Of a stretch of DNA of 64,000 nucleotides, positions 33,491 through 42,674 are shown in pieces; position 1 is the first letter of the stretch, and each line of letters begins with the position of its first letter. Origin of the DNA: Roseateles_E cavernae. Its GTDB lineage: Bacteria > Pseudomonadota > Gammaproteobacteria > Burkholderiales > Burkholderiaceae_C. Both the position numbers and the translations under genes were made by a program. The stretch spans positions 1 through 64,000 of the forward strand of contig NZ_JBDPLH010000005.1 in the NCBI RefSeq assembly GCF_040187885.1, given 5' to 3'. The notes below the pieces were generated by a model. It was not told where the DNA came from. It did no database searches and saw only the letters and a list, made by a program, of their open reading frames with translations.

Positions 33491-33497
33491 CATGACA

Positions 33498-33800
33498 TTA
33501 CATATGGTTCAGGGATTCGGGCAGCTCGTAGAAGGTCGGGTGGCGGTACACCTTGTCTTCCATCGGATCGAAGTACATGCCCTTCTCGCCCGGGTCGCTG
33601 GCGACGATCTGGCTGGACAGCACCACCCAGATGCTGGTGCCTTCCTGGCGCCGGGTGTAGACGTCACGCGCCATCTGCAGCGCCATCTTGGCGTCGGCCG
33701 CATGCAGGCTGCCGCAATGCTTGTGGTCCAGGCCCGCCTTGTTGCGCACGAAGACTTCCCACAGCGGCCATTCGTTCTGGGTCGAGGTATTGCTAGTCAT
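33498..33800 (-). CDS. paaB: Phenylacetyl-CoA epoxidase subunit B
   Basis: A 100-residue protein recognised by EWPLWEVFVRNKAGLDHKH, LHAADAKMALQMARDVYTRRQEG-type helix and a C-terminal YRHPTFYELPES. PaaB bridges PaaAC heterodimers in the epoxidase complex. The ATG at 33800 overlaps the paaA stop by four bases and has an AAGGA site upstream. Confidence 0.97.
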   Translation of the reverse strand: MTSNTSTQNEWPLWEVFVRNKAGLDHKHCGSLHAADAKMALQMARDVYTRRQEGTSIWVVLSSQIVASDPGEKGMYFDPMEDKVYRHPTFYELPESLNHM

Positions 33801-34801
33801 GCTGCTTGTTCCTTGGTTGCTTGCTTGCGCGCATGGGCCAGCGCGGCCTCGCGCACCCAGGCGCCGTCGTCCCAGGCCTTGACGCGGGCGCCCAGGCGCT
33901 CGCGGTTCATCGGGCCGTCGCCGTTGACGACACGCCAGAACTCGGCCCAGTCGATCGCGCCGAAGTCGTGTTCGCCGCGCTCGGCATTCCATTTCAGGTC
34001 GGGGTCGGGCAGGGTCACGCCGAGGATGTCGGCCTGCGGCACCGTGGCGTCGACAAACTTCTGGCGCAGCTGGTCATTGGTGATGCGCTTGATGCCCCAG
34101 CGGATCGACTGCTCGGAGTTCGGCGAGTCCTTGTCGGCCGGGCCGAACATCATCAGCGAGGGCCACCACCAGCGGTTCACCGCGTCCTGCACCATGGCCT
34201 TCTGCGCCGCCGTGCCCTCGCGCATGATCACCAGCAGGCTCTCGTAGCCCTGGCGCTGGTGGAAACTCTCCTCGCGGCAGACACGTATCATCGCCCGCGC
34301 ATAGGGCGCATAGGAGCAGCGGCACAGCGGCACCTGGTTCATGATGGCCGCGCCGTCGACCAGCCAGCCGATCACGCCGATATCGGCCCAGGTCACGGTG
34401 GGGTAGTTGAAGATCGAGCTGTACTTGGCCTTGCCGCTGTGCAGCGCGTCCAGCATCTGGTCGCGGCTGGTGCCCAGGGTCTCGGCGGCCGAGTACAGAT
34501 ACAGGCCGTGGCCGGCCTCGTCCTGCACCTTGGCCAGCAGGATCGCCTTGCGCTTCAGGGTCGGTGCCCGCGTGATCCAGTTGCCCTCGGGCAGCATGCC
34601 GACGATCTCGCTGTGCGCATGCTGGCTGATCTGGCGCACCAGGGTCTTGCGGTAGTGGTCCGGCATCCAGTCCTTGGCCTCGATGAAGTCGCCGGCTTCA
34701 ATGCGGGCCTCGAAGGCCGCCTCGCGCTGCATCTCCTCGGCGCTCTTGATCTTGCTGCTCGGCGCGTCCTGCGGGCCGACGCTCATGGCTTGGGTATACA
34801 T
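33797..34801 (-). CDS. paaA: Phenylacetyl-CoA epoxidase catalytic subunit
   Basis: Catalytic di-iron subunit, 334 residues, which epoxidises the aromatic ring of phenylacetyl-CoA. The metal-ligand helices appear as EARIEAGDFIEAKDWMP, KVQDEAGHGLYLY and CREESFHQRQGYE. A GGAG site lies before the ATG. It follows paaK by 11 bases and leads the paaABCDE block. Confidence 0.98.
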   Translation of the reverse strand: MYTQAMSVGPQDAPSSKIKSAEEMQREAAFEARIEAGDFIEAKDWMPDHYRKTLVRQISQHAHSEIVGMLPEGNWITRAPTLKRKAILLAKVQDEAGHGLYLYSAAETLGTSRDQMLDALHSGKAKYSSIFNYPTVTWADIGVIGWLVDGAAIMNQVPLCRCSYAPYARAMIRVCREESFHQRQGYESLLVIMREGTAAQKAMVQDAVNRWWWPSLMMFGPADKDSPNSEQSIRWGIKRITNDQLRQKFVDATVPQADILGVTLPDPDLKWNAERGEHDFGAIDWAEFWRVVNGDGPMNRERLGARVKAWDDGAWVREAALAHARKQATKEQAA

Positions 34802-34812
34802 ATGAAAGCTCC

Positions 34813-36119
<1,307 letters not shown>

Positions 36120-36123
<4 letters not shown>

Positions 36124-36557
36124 TCAGAAACTCCTTGAACGATGGGCTTGCCCTTGATCCGGTAGGACTTGCCGCGAAACACGGCCACCAGTTCCTCGCG
36201 CTGGTTGCGCACGGTGATGTCGTAGACGCCGGTGCGCCCGGCCAGATGCACTTCCTCGCCGACGGCGGTCAGCCGGTCGCCCAGCTTGCCGGGCGCGACG
36301 ATGTCGACGCTGAATCCCGAGGCCACGGTGAGCTCGTTGTGCGAGTTGCAGGCGAAGGCAAAGGTCGAGTCGGCCAAGGTGGTGATCAGGCCGCCGTGGC
36401 AGATCTCAAAGCCGTTGAGCATGTCCTCGCGCACCGTCATGGCCAGCGTGGCGCGGCCGGGAGCGATGGACAGGATCTCCATCCCGAGCGCCTTGCTGGC
36501 GCGGTCGTTCGCGAACATCGCGTCGCGGACGGCTTCGGCAATTTGTTGGGCATCCAT
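36120..36557 (-). CDS. paaI: Hydroxyphenylacetyl-CoA thioesterase
   Basis: A 145-residue hotdog-fold thioesterase with the ICHGGLITTLADSTFAFACNS motif carrying the catalytic Asp. It clears dead-end or toxic aryl-CoA intermediates and recycles CoA during phenylacetate degradation. It lies six bases after paaG in the same direction. Confidence 0.93.
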
Positions 36558-36563
36558 GGGCTG

Positions 36564-37376
36564 TCAGCGGTCCGTGAACGTGGGCTTGCGCTTTTGCAGA
36601 AAGGCGGCCGTGCCTTCCAGATAGTCGGGGCTGAAGCCCAGCCGGCTCTGCAGCTGCGACTCGTTCTTCAAGGCCGACTCGTAGTCCATCAGCAGGCTGT
36701 CGTCCAGGGCCCGGCGCGTCGCGGCCAGGGCCTTGACCGGCATCTGCGCCAGCTTCTGCGCCAGCGCCTGGGCCGTGGCAGCCAGCTCGGCATCGGGCAC
36801 GGCGCGGTAGATCAGGCCCATGGCCACGGCCTGCGCAGCCGGCAGCTTGTCGCCCAGCAGCGCCAGCTCCAGCGCCTTGGCGCGGCCGACCAGGCGCGGC
36901 AGCAGCCAGGTGCCGCCGCAGTCGGGCACCAGGCCGATCTTCGAGAAAGCCTGGATGAAGCTCGCGCCCTCGGCCGCCAGCACCAGATCGCAGCTCAGCG
37001 CCAGGCTGGCGCCGGCGCCGGCCGCGACGCCGTTGACCGCAGCGATCACCGGAATCGGCATGCTGCGCAGGCGCAGCGCCAGCGGGATGTAGTAGTTGTC
37101 GAGCAGATGACCGATGTCCTTGGGCGTCTCTCCGGGCTCCAGCGGCGGCTTGATCAGCGGGTCGGACAGATCCTGGCCGGCGCTGAAACCGCGCCCCGCA
37201 CCGGTGATCACGACGCAGCGCACCGTGCCGTCCTCGGCGGCGGCCTCCAGGGCCTGGCGCAGCTGCACCAGCAGCGCGGTGGTGAACGCATTCAGCGCCG
37301 CAGGGCGATTCAGCGTCAGGGTGCGCACGGCGCCCTCTTGGCTGATCAGCAGCAAGGCCTCGGTGGTGGCTGTCAT
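36564..37376 (-). CDS. paaG: Ring-1,2-epoxyphenylacetyl-CoA isomerase
   Basis: A crotonase-fold enzyme of 270 residues that converts the epoxide to oxepin-CoA. It shows LTLNRPAALNAFT, the oxyanion block GAGRGFSAGQDLSD and NGVAAGAGASLALSCDL. The family resembles other enoyl-CoA hydratases, but position at the head of the paa operon makes PaaG the best name; PaaF is the alternative. The ATG at 37376 lies downstream of the promoter and PaaR-type operators. Confidence 0.92.
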   Translation of the reverse strand: MTATTEALLLISQEGAVRTLTLNRPAALNAFTTALLVQLRQALEAAAEDGTVRCVVITGAGRGFSAGQDLSDPLIKPPLEPGETPKDIGHLLDNYYIPLALRLRSMPIPVIAAVNGVAAGAGASLALSCDLVLAAEGASFIQAFSKIGLVPDCGGTWLLPRLVGRAKALELALLGDKLPAAQAVAMGLIYRAVPDAELAATAQALAQKLAQMPVKALAATRRALDDSLLMDYESALKNESQLQSRLGFSPDYLEGTAAFLQKRKPTFTDR

Positions 37377-37399
37377 CGTGTTGGTCTCACTCCATCGCT

Positions 37400-37431
37400 G
37401 TCGGTCAAACACTCTTGACCGACCGGTCGGT
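37400..37431. promoter_or_regulatory. Putative PaaR operator with three half-sites
   Basis: GTCGGT, ACCGAC and GTCGGT occur at 37400-37405, 37418-37423 and 37426-37431. The last two form a perfect 14-bp palindrome; the first two form 9-bp arms (GTCGGTCAA/TTGACCGAC) around six bases. The palindromic style suits a TetR repressor. It lies just after the -10 of the paaG promoter, where binding would block initiation. Confidence 0.75.
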
Positions 37432-37433
37432 AG

Positions 37434-37462
37434 ATCGTAAGGTGCGACTTGATTTGGCGCAA
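37434..37462 (-). promoter_or_regulatory. Sigma70-like promoter of the paaG operon
   Basis: On the minus strand TTGCGC (37462-37457) is followed after 17 bases by TACGAT (37439-37434). The start point would fall within the adjacent operator, consistent with repression by PaaR. Confidence 0.6.
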
Positions 37463-37520
37463 GCCCAAGATTCAAGGGTTATCCCGAACTCACCCGAACC
37501 ACTGCCCGGAGACAGATCCC

Positions 37521-38132
37521 ATGCCCTGCTATGCCATCGACGGCGTCACCCCGGTCGTCCATCCCAGCGCCCATGTCCACCCGACGGCCGTGCTGATCGG
37601 CGATGTGATCGTCGGACCCGGCTGCTATATCGGCCCCTGCGCCTCGCTGCGCGGCGACTTCGGCCGCATCGTGCTGATGGAAGGCGCCAATGTTCAGGAC
37701 ACTTGCGTGATCCACGGCTTCCCGAAGTCGGAGACCGTCGTCGAGGCCAACGGCCATATCGGCCATGGCGCGGTGCTGCATGGCTGCATGGTGCGGCATG
37801 ACGCGCTGGTCGGCATGAACGCGGTGGTGATGGACGAGGCCGAGGTCGGGGCCTGGAGCATCGTCGCGGCCTGCGCTTTTGTGCGCGCCGGGCTCAAGCT
37901 GCCGGAGAAGTCGCTGATCGCCGGACTGCCGGCCAAGGTGATGCGGCCGCTGAGCGAGGACGAGATGCGCTGGAAGCTGGAGGGCACCCAGACCTACCAG
38001 CAGCTGACCCGGCGCTGCCAGGCCAGCCTGGTCGAGGTCCAGCCGCTGGCGGCCGAAGAGGCTGACCGGCCGCGCCTGCCGGATTCCGATTACGGCAGCT
38101 TGCAGGCGCTCAAGGGCGGCGCATCGGCTTGA
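37521..38132 (+). CDS. paaY: PaaY-type hexapeptide-repeat thioesterase
   Basis: A 203-residue left-handed beta-helix protein of the gamma-carbonic-anhydrase family with repeated hexapeptides and metal-binding histidines in VIHGFP, GHIGHGAVLHG and VRHDALVGM. PaaY hydrolyses the cyclic CoA thioester that forms from a pathway intermediate. It is divergent from paaG and shares the control region that holds the PaaR-type operators. The ATG at 37521 has a GGAGA site; the longer frame from 37449 does not. Its 3' end overlaps the convergent DUF4130 gene by 23 bases. Confidence 0.92.
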   Translation: MPCYAIDGVTPVVHPSAHVHPTAVLIGDVIVGPGCYIGPCASLRGDFGRIVLMEGANVQDTCVIHGFPKSETVVEANGHIGHGAVLHGCMVRHDALVGMNAVVMDEAEVGAWSIVAACAFVRAGLKLPEKSLIAGLPAKVMRPLSEDEMRWKLEGTQTYQQLTRRCQASLVEVQPLAAEEADRPRLPDSDYGSLQALKGGASA

Positions 38133-38928
38133 TGCGCCGCGCCGGCGTCGGCTGAGCCTCCACCATGGCCTCGCTGCGCGCCTGCGCTGCGGCGGCCAGC
38201 GGGGCGATCAGCGCCGCCTCGGGCAGGTTCTTCCAGTAGCGGCGCGGCATCTCCTTGGTCATCATCGCGAGCTTGAGCCGGGCCGGGTTGAAGATGTTCT
38301 CGTAATAGGTCAGCCATAGCGCCGCGCCCGGATCGACCGGCGGCAGGCCGCCACGGTCCACGCCGGGGCCGGTGTGCAGGCGCTCGCCGTCCCATTCGAT
38401 CGAGCGCTCAGGCGTGAAGATGGCCCAGCGCATCTGCGCGAAGCGGCGCACGAAGAACGGGGCATTGGCCTCGACCACATGGTGCTCGGGCTCGAACCAG
38501 GCGATATGACGCAGCGCCTCGCCCTCGCCATGCGGGAAGAAGCGCACAAAGGCGCGCATCTTGTGGATCTCGCGCCCCACCTCGCGCGCCAGCTGGGCGG
38601 CGGCACGGCGATCCGGGTCGAGCTCGTCCCGCCGCAAGACCTCGTCGCGCTCATTCACGAGCCGCCACAGCAGCCTGTAGAGCAGATGAAAGCGGCCCGG
38701 GTCGCGATGCAGCAGCGCGGACTCGCACAGCGGCGCCATCCAGGCCGGCACGCCGAAAGGCTTCGCGGGAGCGTCGTCGATGATGACCACCTCATCCGCC
38801 CACAGCCCTTGTGTGCCGTGCTCGGTCCGCCAGACCAGCTGATCGGGGGCAACACAGCGCGTCAACAGCTGGCGCGCCGCGCGCCTGAAACCGTCGATAT
38901 CGGTCGGCCCCTGAAGGCTGACGATCAT
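38110..38928 (-). CDS. DUF4130 (TIGR03915-type) putative DNA-repair protein
   Basis: A 272-residue protein of the family that, in other bacteria, is either fused to a UdgX-type uracil-DNA glycosylase or stands next to a radical-SAM partner. Typical blocks are LVNERDEVLRRDELDPDR-like, REIHKMRAFVRFF, HVVEANAPFFVRRFA and WLTYYENIFNPARL. There is no glycosylase domain here. The gene is coupled to the radical-SAM gene upstream (ATGA overlap) and thus shares its SOS control. Biochemistry unknown. Confidence 0.85.
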   Translation of the reverse strand: MIVSLQGPTDIDGFRRAARQLLTRCVAPDQLVWRTEHGTQGLWADEVVIIDDAPAKPFGVPAWMAPLCESALLHRDPGRFHLLYRLLWRLVNERDEVLRRDELDPDRRAAAQLAREVGREIHKMRAFVRFFPHGEGEALRHIAWFEPEHHVVEANAPFFVRRFAQMRWAIFTPERSIEWDGERLHTGPGVDRGGLPPVDPGAALWLTYYENIFNPARLKLAMMTKEMPRRYWKNLPEAALIAPLAAAAQARSEAMVEAQPTPARRIKPMRRP

Positions 38929-40163
38929 GCGAACAAGGCCTGCTGGCGCGGCGCCGGCCGCGCCGGCGCACCGGGCTTGTGACCGTCCACGCAGACAAAG
39001 GGCAGCACCTTGCCCGGCGACAGCCGCAACGCCCTCAGATCCTCGGCGCGCAGCCGCCGCACGCGGCGCGCCTGCAGCAGCTTGTCCACCGAGCCGACGC
39101 CCAGGCCCGGCACCCGCAGCAACAGCTCGCGCGGCGCGACGTTCAGGTCGACCGGAAAGCGCTCCGGATGCGCCTGCGCCCAGGCCAGCTTGGGATCGAC
39201 ATCCAGGCGCAGCAGCCCGTCATCGGCCGCGACTATTTCTCGATGCTCGAAGCCGTAGAAGCGCATCAGCCAGTCGGCCTGGTAGAGCCGGTGCTCGCGC
39301 ATCAACGGCGGCGCGCTCAGCGGCAGGGCCCGCGCGGCGTCGGGAATCGGGCTGAAGGCCGAGTAGTAGACGCGCCGCATCCGGTACTGGCCGTACAGCG
39401 CCGCACTGCTGGCCAGGATGCTGCGGTCGTCGCTGGCATCGGCGCCGACAATCATCTGCGTGCTCTGGCCGGCCGGCGCAAAGCGCGGCGGGGTGGCCGC
39501 ACGCGGCGCGGCGCCCGGCAGCGCGCGTACCGGCGCCGGCTTGCCGCCCTCCTCCCGCGCCTGATCGATATGCAGCTTCAGCCGACCCATCGAACGGCGG
39601 ATCGCGCCGCCGTTCTTCTCGGGCGCCAGGGCCTGCAAGCCCTGCTCGGTGGGCATCTCGATATTGATGCTGAGCCGGTCCGCATAGCGGCCGGCGCGCG
39701 CCAGCAGTTCGGCGCTGGCATCGGGGATGGTCTTCAGGTGGATATAGCCGCGGAAGTCATGGGCCTCTCGCAGCCGGCGAGCCACCTCGACCACCTGCTC
39801 CATCGTGTGGTCCGGGCTCTTGATGATGCCGCTGGACAGGAACAGCCCTTCGATGCAGTTGCGGCGGTAGAAGTCCAGCGTCAGGTCCACCACCTCCTCG
39901 ACCCGGAAGCGCGCCCGCGCCACATTGCTGGACGAGCGGTTGACGCAATACAGGCAGTCGTACTGGCAGTGATTGGTCAGCAGCAGCTTCAGCAAGGAGA
40001 TGCAGCGACCGTCCGGCGCATAGCTGTGGCAGATGCCCATGCCCTCGGTCGAGCCGATGCCGCGCCCACCCAGCGAGTCGCGCGAGTCGCTGCCGCTGGA
40101 GGCGCAGGAAGCGTCGTATTTGGCAGCGTCGGCAAGGATGGCGATTTTGCGGTTCAGGTCCAT
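38925..40163 (-). CDS. Putative DNA modification/repair radical-SAM protein
   Basis: A 412-residue radical-SAM enzyme with the 4Fe-4S motif CQYDCLYC (CxxxCxxC), preceded by a conserved N-terminal block CASSGSDSRD and GICHSYAPDGRC, and a C-terminal helix-hairpin-helix (LLRVPGLGVGSVDKL) suited to DNA binding. This is the TIGR03916-type family, always found with DUF4130 partners. Expression should be SOS-controlled: a perfect LexA box lies 16 bases before the ATG inside a 48-bp palindrome. Substrate and reaction are not known; repair or modification of damaged bases is the usual guess. Confidence 0.88.
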   Translation of the reverse strand: MDLNRKIAILADAAKYDASCASSGSDSRDSLGGRGIGSTEGMGICHSYAPDGRCISLLKLLLTNHCQYDCLYCVNRSSSNVARARFRVEEVVDLTLDFYRRNCIEGLFLSSGIIKSPDHTMEQVVEVARRLREAHDFRGYIHLKTIPDASAELLARAGRYADRLSINIEMPTEQGLQALAPEKNGGAIRRSMGRLKLHIDQAREEGGKPAPVRALPGAAPRAATPPRFAPAGQSTQMIVGADASDDRSILASSAALYGQYRMRRVYYSAFSPIPDAARALPLSAPPLMREHRLYQADWLMRFYGFEHREIVAADDGLLRLDVDPKLAWAQAHPERFPVDLNVAPRELLLRVPGLGVGSVDKLLQARRVRRLRAEDLRALRLSPGKVLPFVCVDGHKPGAPARPAPRQQALFA

Positions 40164-40164
40164 G

Positions 40165-40212
40165 GCGCGAGGAATGAATACTGTTTAAATATACAGTATT
40201 CATTCCTCGCGC
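40165..40212. promoter_or_regulatory. LexA box within a 48-bp perfect inverted repeat
   Basis: Two perfect 20-bp arms (40165-40184 and 40193-40212) flank the eight bases TTAAATAT. The central 20 bp (40179-40198) are a consensus LexA box, TACTGT-N8-ACAGTA. The arm nearest the gene ends one base before the radical-SAM ATG. A LexA site needs only the central part, so the outer 14 bp of each arm require another explanation: a second regulator, or an RNA hairpin over the ribosome-binding site. Confidence 0.9.
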
Positions 40213-40230
40213 GCTGCTCGTGCAGACCGC

Positions 40231-41352
40231 TCAGTCCTGGGCCCAGCGCTCGCAAGAAGCCGTCACCAGGGCCGGCAGGTCCAGGCCTTGCTCATCGTGC
40301 AGGCTGCGCAGCCAGTGGGCATCGCCGCCCCGCTGCGCCACCAGCACGGCCAGCTCGGTCAGCGCCGCCACTGCCCCCAGGCGCTCGGCCGTCGGCATCA
40401 GGGTCTGCAGCAGCGCCGCCAGGCTCTCGGCCAGCGGCTGCTGGGCGCCGCTTTGCGGGCAGACCAGCACCGCATCAAGCCCGAAGCGGCAGGCCTGGAA
40501 ACGGTTGTAGGTATAGACCAGCTGATCGTCGGCATGCGGCTTGATCGGCTTGTCTTCGAGCAGCCAGGCCGCCAGGCACTGGGCGAAGCCGGCCAGCGCC
40601 GCCGCGCGCCGCACAGTCAGCGGCGTGTCCAGCACCCGGATCTCTATGGTGCCGAACTCGGGCTTGGGCCGGATGTCCCAGTAGAAGTCCTTCATGCTGG
40701 CGACGATGCCGGTGCGCTCCATGCGCGCGAAGTAGCGGCCGAAATCCTCCCAGCGCAGCTCGAAGGGCGCGGTGCCCGACAGCGGGAAGGCGAACACCGT
40801 GTTCAGCCGCGCCGACTGGAAGGCCGTGTCCGCCCCCTGCACATAGGGCGAGGACGCGGCCAGCGCGATGAAGTGCGGCACATAGCGGCTCATCGCCTGC
40901 AGCAGCCACAGCGCCGTGTCGCCGTCCGGGCAGCCGATATGGATGTGCTGGCCGAACACCGTGAACTGCTTGGCCAGATAGCCATAGAGCTCGCTGATCT
41001 GCAGGAAGCGCGGCTTGTCGTAGATCTGCCGCTCGGTCCATTGCTGGAAGGGGTGGGTGCCGCCGCCGCAGATCGCGATGCCCAGCGGCTCGGCCTCCTT
41101 CAGCAGCGCATCACGGGTGAAACTGAGCTGCTGCAGCAGCTCGGCATGGTTGGCGCAGACACCGGTGCAGACCTCGATCATCGAGAGCGTGATCTCCGGC
41201 GTCACCGCGCCGGGCAGGCCGGCATTGTCCAGCCGCGCCAGCAGCTCGTTGGCGGCCGGCATCAGATCACCATCGCCCGGATTGATCAGCTGCAGCTCCA
41301 GCTCCACACCCAGGCTGAGCGCCCGGGATTTGGCAAAGTCTTGCAAAGGCAT
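40231..41352 (-). CDS. YbdK-type carboxylate-amine ligase (glutamate-cysteine ligase family 2)
   Basis: A 373-residue ATP-dependent ligase with SLGVELELQLIN, the CGGGTHPFQQW block, HIHIGCPDGD and FGTIEIRVLDTP characteristic of the GCS2/YbdK family. Members form a gamma-glutamyl-cysteine-type bond, weakly in the case of E. coli YbdK; whether this one feeds glutathione synthesis is open. It is transcribed towards the radical-SAM gene, 67 bases away, so some read-through into that gene is possible. Confidence 0.88.
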   Translation of the reverse strand: MPLQDFAKSRALSLGVELELQLINPGDGDLMPAANELLARLDNAGLPGAVTPEITLSMIEVCTGVCANHAELLQQLSFTRDALLKEAEPLGIAICGGGTHPFQQWTERQIYDKPRFLQISELYGYLAKQFTVFGQHIHIGCPDGDTALWLLQAMSRYVPHFIALAASSPYVQGADTAFQSARLNTVFAFPLSGTAPFELRWEDFGRYFARMERTGIVASMKDFYWDIRPKPEFGTIEIRVLDTPLTVRRAAALAGFAQCLAAWLLEDKPIKPHADDQLVYTYNRFQACRFGLDAVLVCPQSGAQQPLAESLAALLQTLMPTAERLGAVAALTELAVLVAQRGGDAHWLRSLHDEQGLDLPALVTASCERWAQD

Positions 41353-41385
41353 GGCGCCCTCCTCTGATAGCCTCGACAGACTTCA

Positions 41386-41447
41386 CTGTAGGTCGCCTGC
41401 GGCCCGGCGCCGGCCGGCCGCAGCCGGGTCGCGGCCTTGTCCTACAG
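41386..41447. promoter_or_regulatory. Nested inverted repeats in the ybdK-type/moaA divergent region
   Basis: Outer arms CTGTAGG/CCTACAG (41386-41392 and 41441-41447) enclose inner arms CTGCGGCC/GGCCGCAG (41397-41404 and 41416-41423). The pairs lie in a 206-bp divergent intergenic region. Function unknown; the rest of the gap shows no gene. Confidence 0.35.
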
Positions 41448-41558
41448 CGCCCCAGCCGCCCCACCTACGCCCCACCGACATCTGCTGTTCTTGCCCCAGC
41501 GCAAGCCCGGGCAAGACCCTGGCACACGGCGGGGCCGGGTGCAGGGCAAAATGGCCGC

Positions 41559-42671
41559 ATGACCGACCGCGTGATACCTCTGCTGGACCAGCGCTTCGCC
41601 AGTCCCCGGCTCCCCGTGCCCGAGCATCCGCAGGCCCCCACCGGCCTGCTGGGCGACGCGCTGGGCCGGCCGCTGCGCGATCTGCGCATCTCGGTCACCG
41701 ACCGCTGCAACTTCCGCTGCAGCTACTGCATGCCCAAAGAGGTGTTCGACAAGTACCACGAGTTCCTGCCGCACGCCGAGCTGCTGAGCTTCGAGGAGAT
41801 CACGCGCCTGACCCGCTTGTTCGTCGCCCATGGCGTCAGCAAGCTGCGCCTGACCGGCGGCGAGCCGCTGCTGCGCCGCCATCTGGAGCGCCTGATCGAG
41901 ATGCTGGCCGAGCTGCGCACGCCCGAGGGCGCGGCGCTGGACCTGACGCTGACCACCAACGGCTCGCTGCTGGCCAAGAAGGCCCACACACTGAAGGCCG
42001 CCGGCCTGCAGCGCGTCACCGTCAGCCTGGACGGGCTGGACGACGCGGTGTTCCAGCGCATGAACGATGTCGGCTTCCCGGTGGCCGAGGTGCTGCGCGG
42101 CATCGAGGCCGCCCAGGCCGCAGGCCTGGGGCCGATCAAGGTCAATATGGTGGTCAAGCGCGGCACTAACGAAGACCAGATCCTGCCAATGGCTCGCCAT
42201 TTCCGGAACACCGGCATCGTGCTGCGCTTCATCGAGTACATGGATGTCGGCGCGACGAACGGCTGGCGCATGGACGAGGTGCTGCCCTCGGGCCAGGTGC
42301 TGGAGCTGCTGGGCAGTGAATTCGAGCTGAGGCCGCTGTCGGCCAGCGCGCCGGGCGAGACCGCCGAGCGCTGGGCCTATGCCGATGGCGGCGGCGAGAT
42401 CGGCCTGATCTCCAGCGTCACGCAAGCCTTCTGCGGCGACTGCAACCGCGCCCGCCTGTCCACCGAAGGCAAGCTCTACACCTGCTTGTTCGCCCACAGC
42501 GGCCATGACCTGCGCGCGCTGCTGCGCGGCGACTACAGCGACGCCCAGATCAGCGGCGCACTGGGGGCGTTGTGGGGTGGCCGCAGCGACCGCTATTCGC
42601 AGCTGCGCGCCTCGCAAGCCCCCGAGGCAGCGACCGCGCGGCGGGTCGAGATGCACTACATCGGAGGCTGA
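41559..42671 (+). CDS. moaA: GTP 3',8-cyclase (molybdenum cofactor synthesis)
   Basis: Radical-SAM enzyme of 370 residues for the first step of molybdenum cofactor synthesis. It has the N-terminal cluster CNFRCSYC (cysteines 50, 54 and 57), the LTGGEPLLR SAM-binding block, the C-terminal cluster motif FCGDCNRARLSTEGK with a third cysteine in YTCLF, and ends with paired glycines as required for activity. An N-terminal extension of about 30 residues precedes the core, as in many proteobacterial MoaA. Confidence 0.98.
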   Translation: MTDRVIPLLDQRFASPRLPVPEHPQAPTGLLGDALGRPLRDLRISVTDRCNFRCSYCMPKEVFDKYHEFLPHAELLSFEEITRLTRLFVAHGVSKLRLTGGEPLLRRHLERLIEMLAELRTPEGAALDLTLTTNGSLLAKKAHTLKAAGLQRVTVSLDGLDDAVFQRMNDVGFPVAEVLRGIEAAQAAGLGPIKVNMVVKRGTNEDQILPMARHFRNTGIVLRFIEYMDVGATNGWRMDEVLPSGQVLELLGSEFELRPLSASAPGETAERWAYADGGGEIGLISSVTQAFCGDCNRARLSTEGKLYTCLFAHSGHDLRALLRGDYSDAQISGALGALWGGRSDRYSQLRASQAPEAATARRVEMHYIGG

Positions 42672-42674
42672 GGC

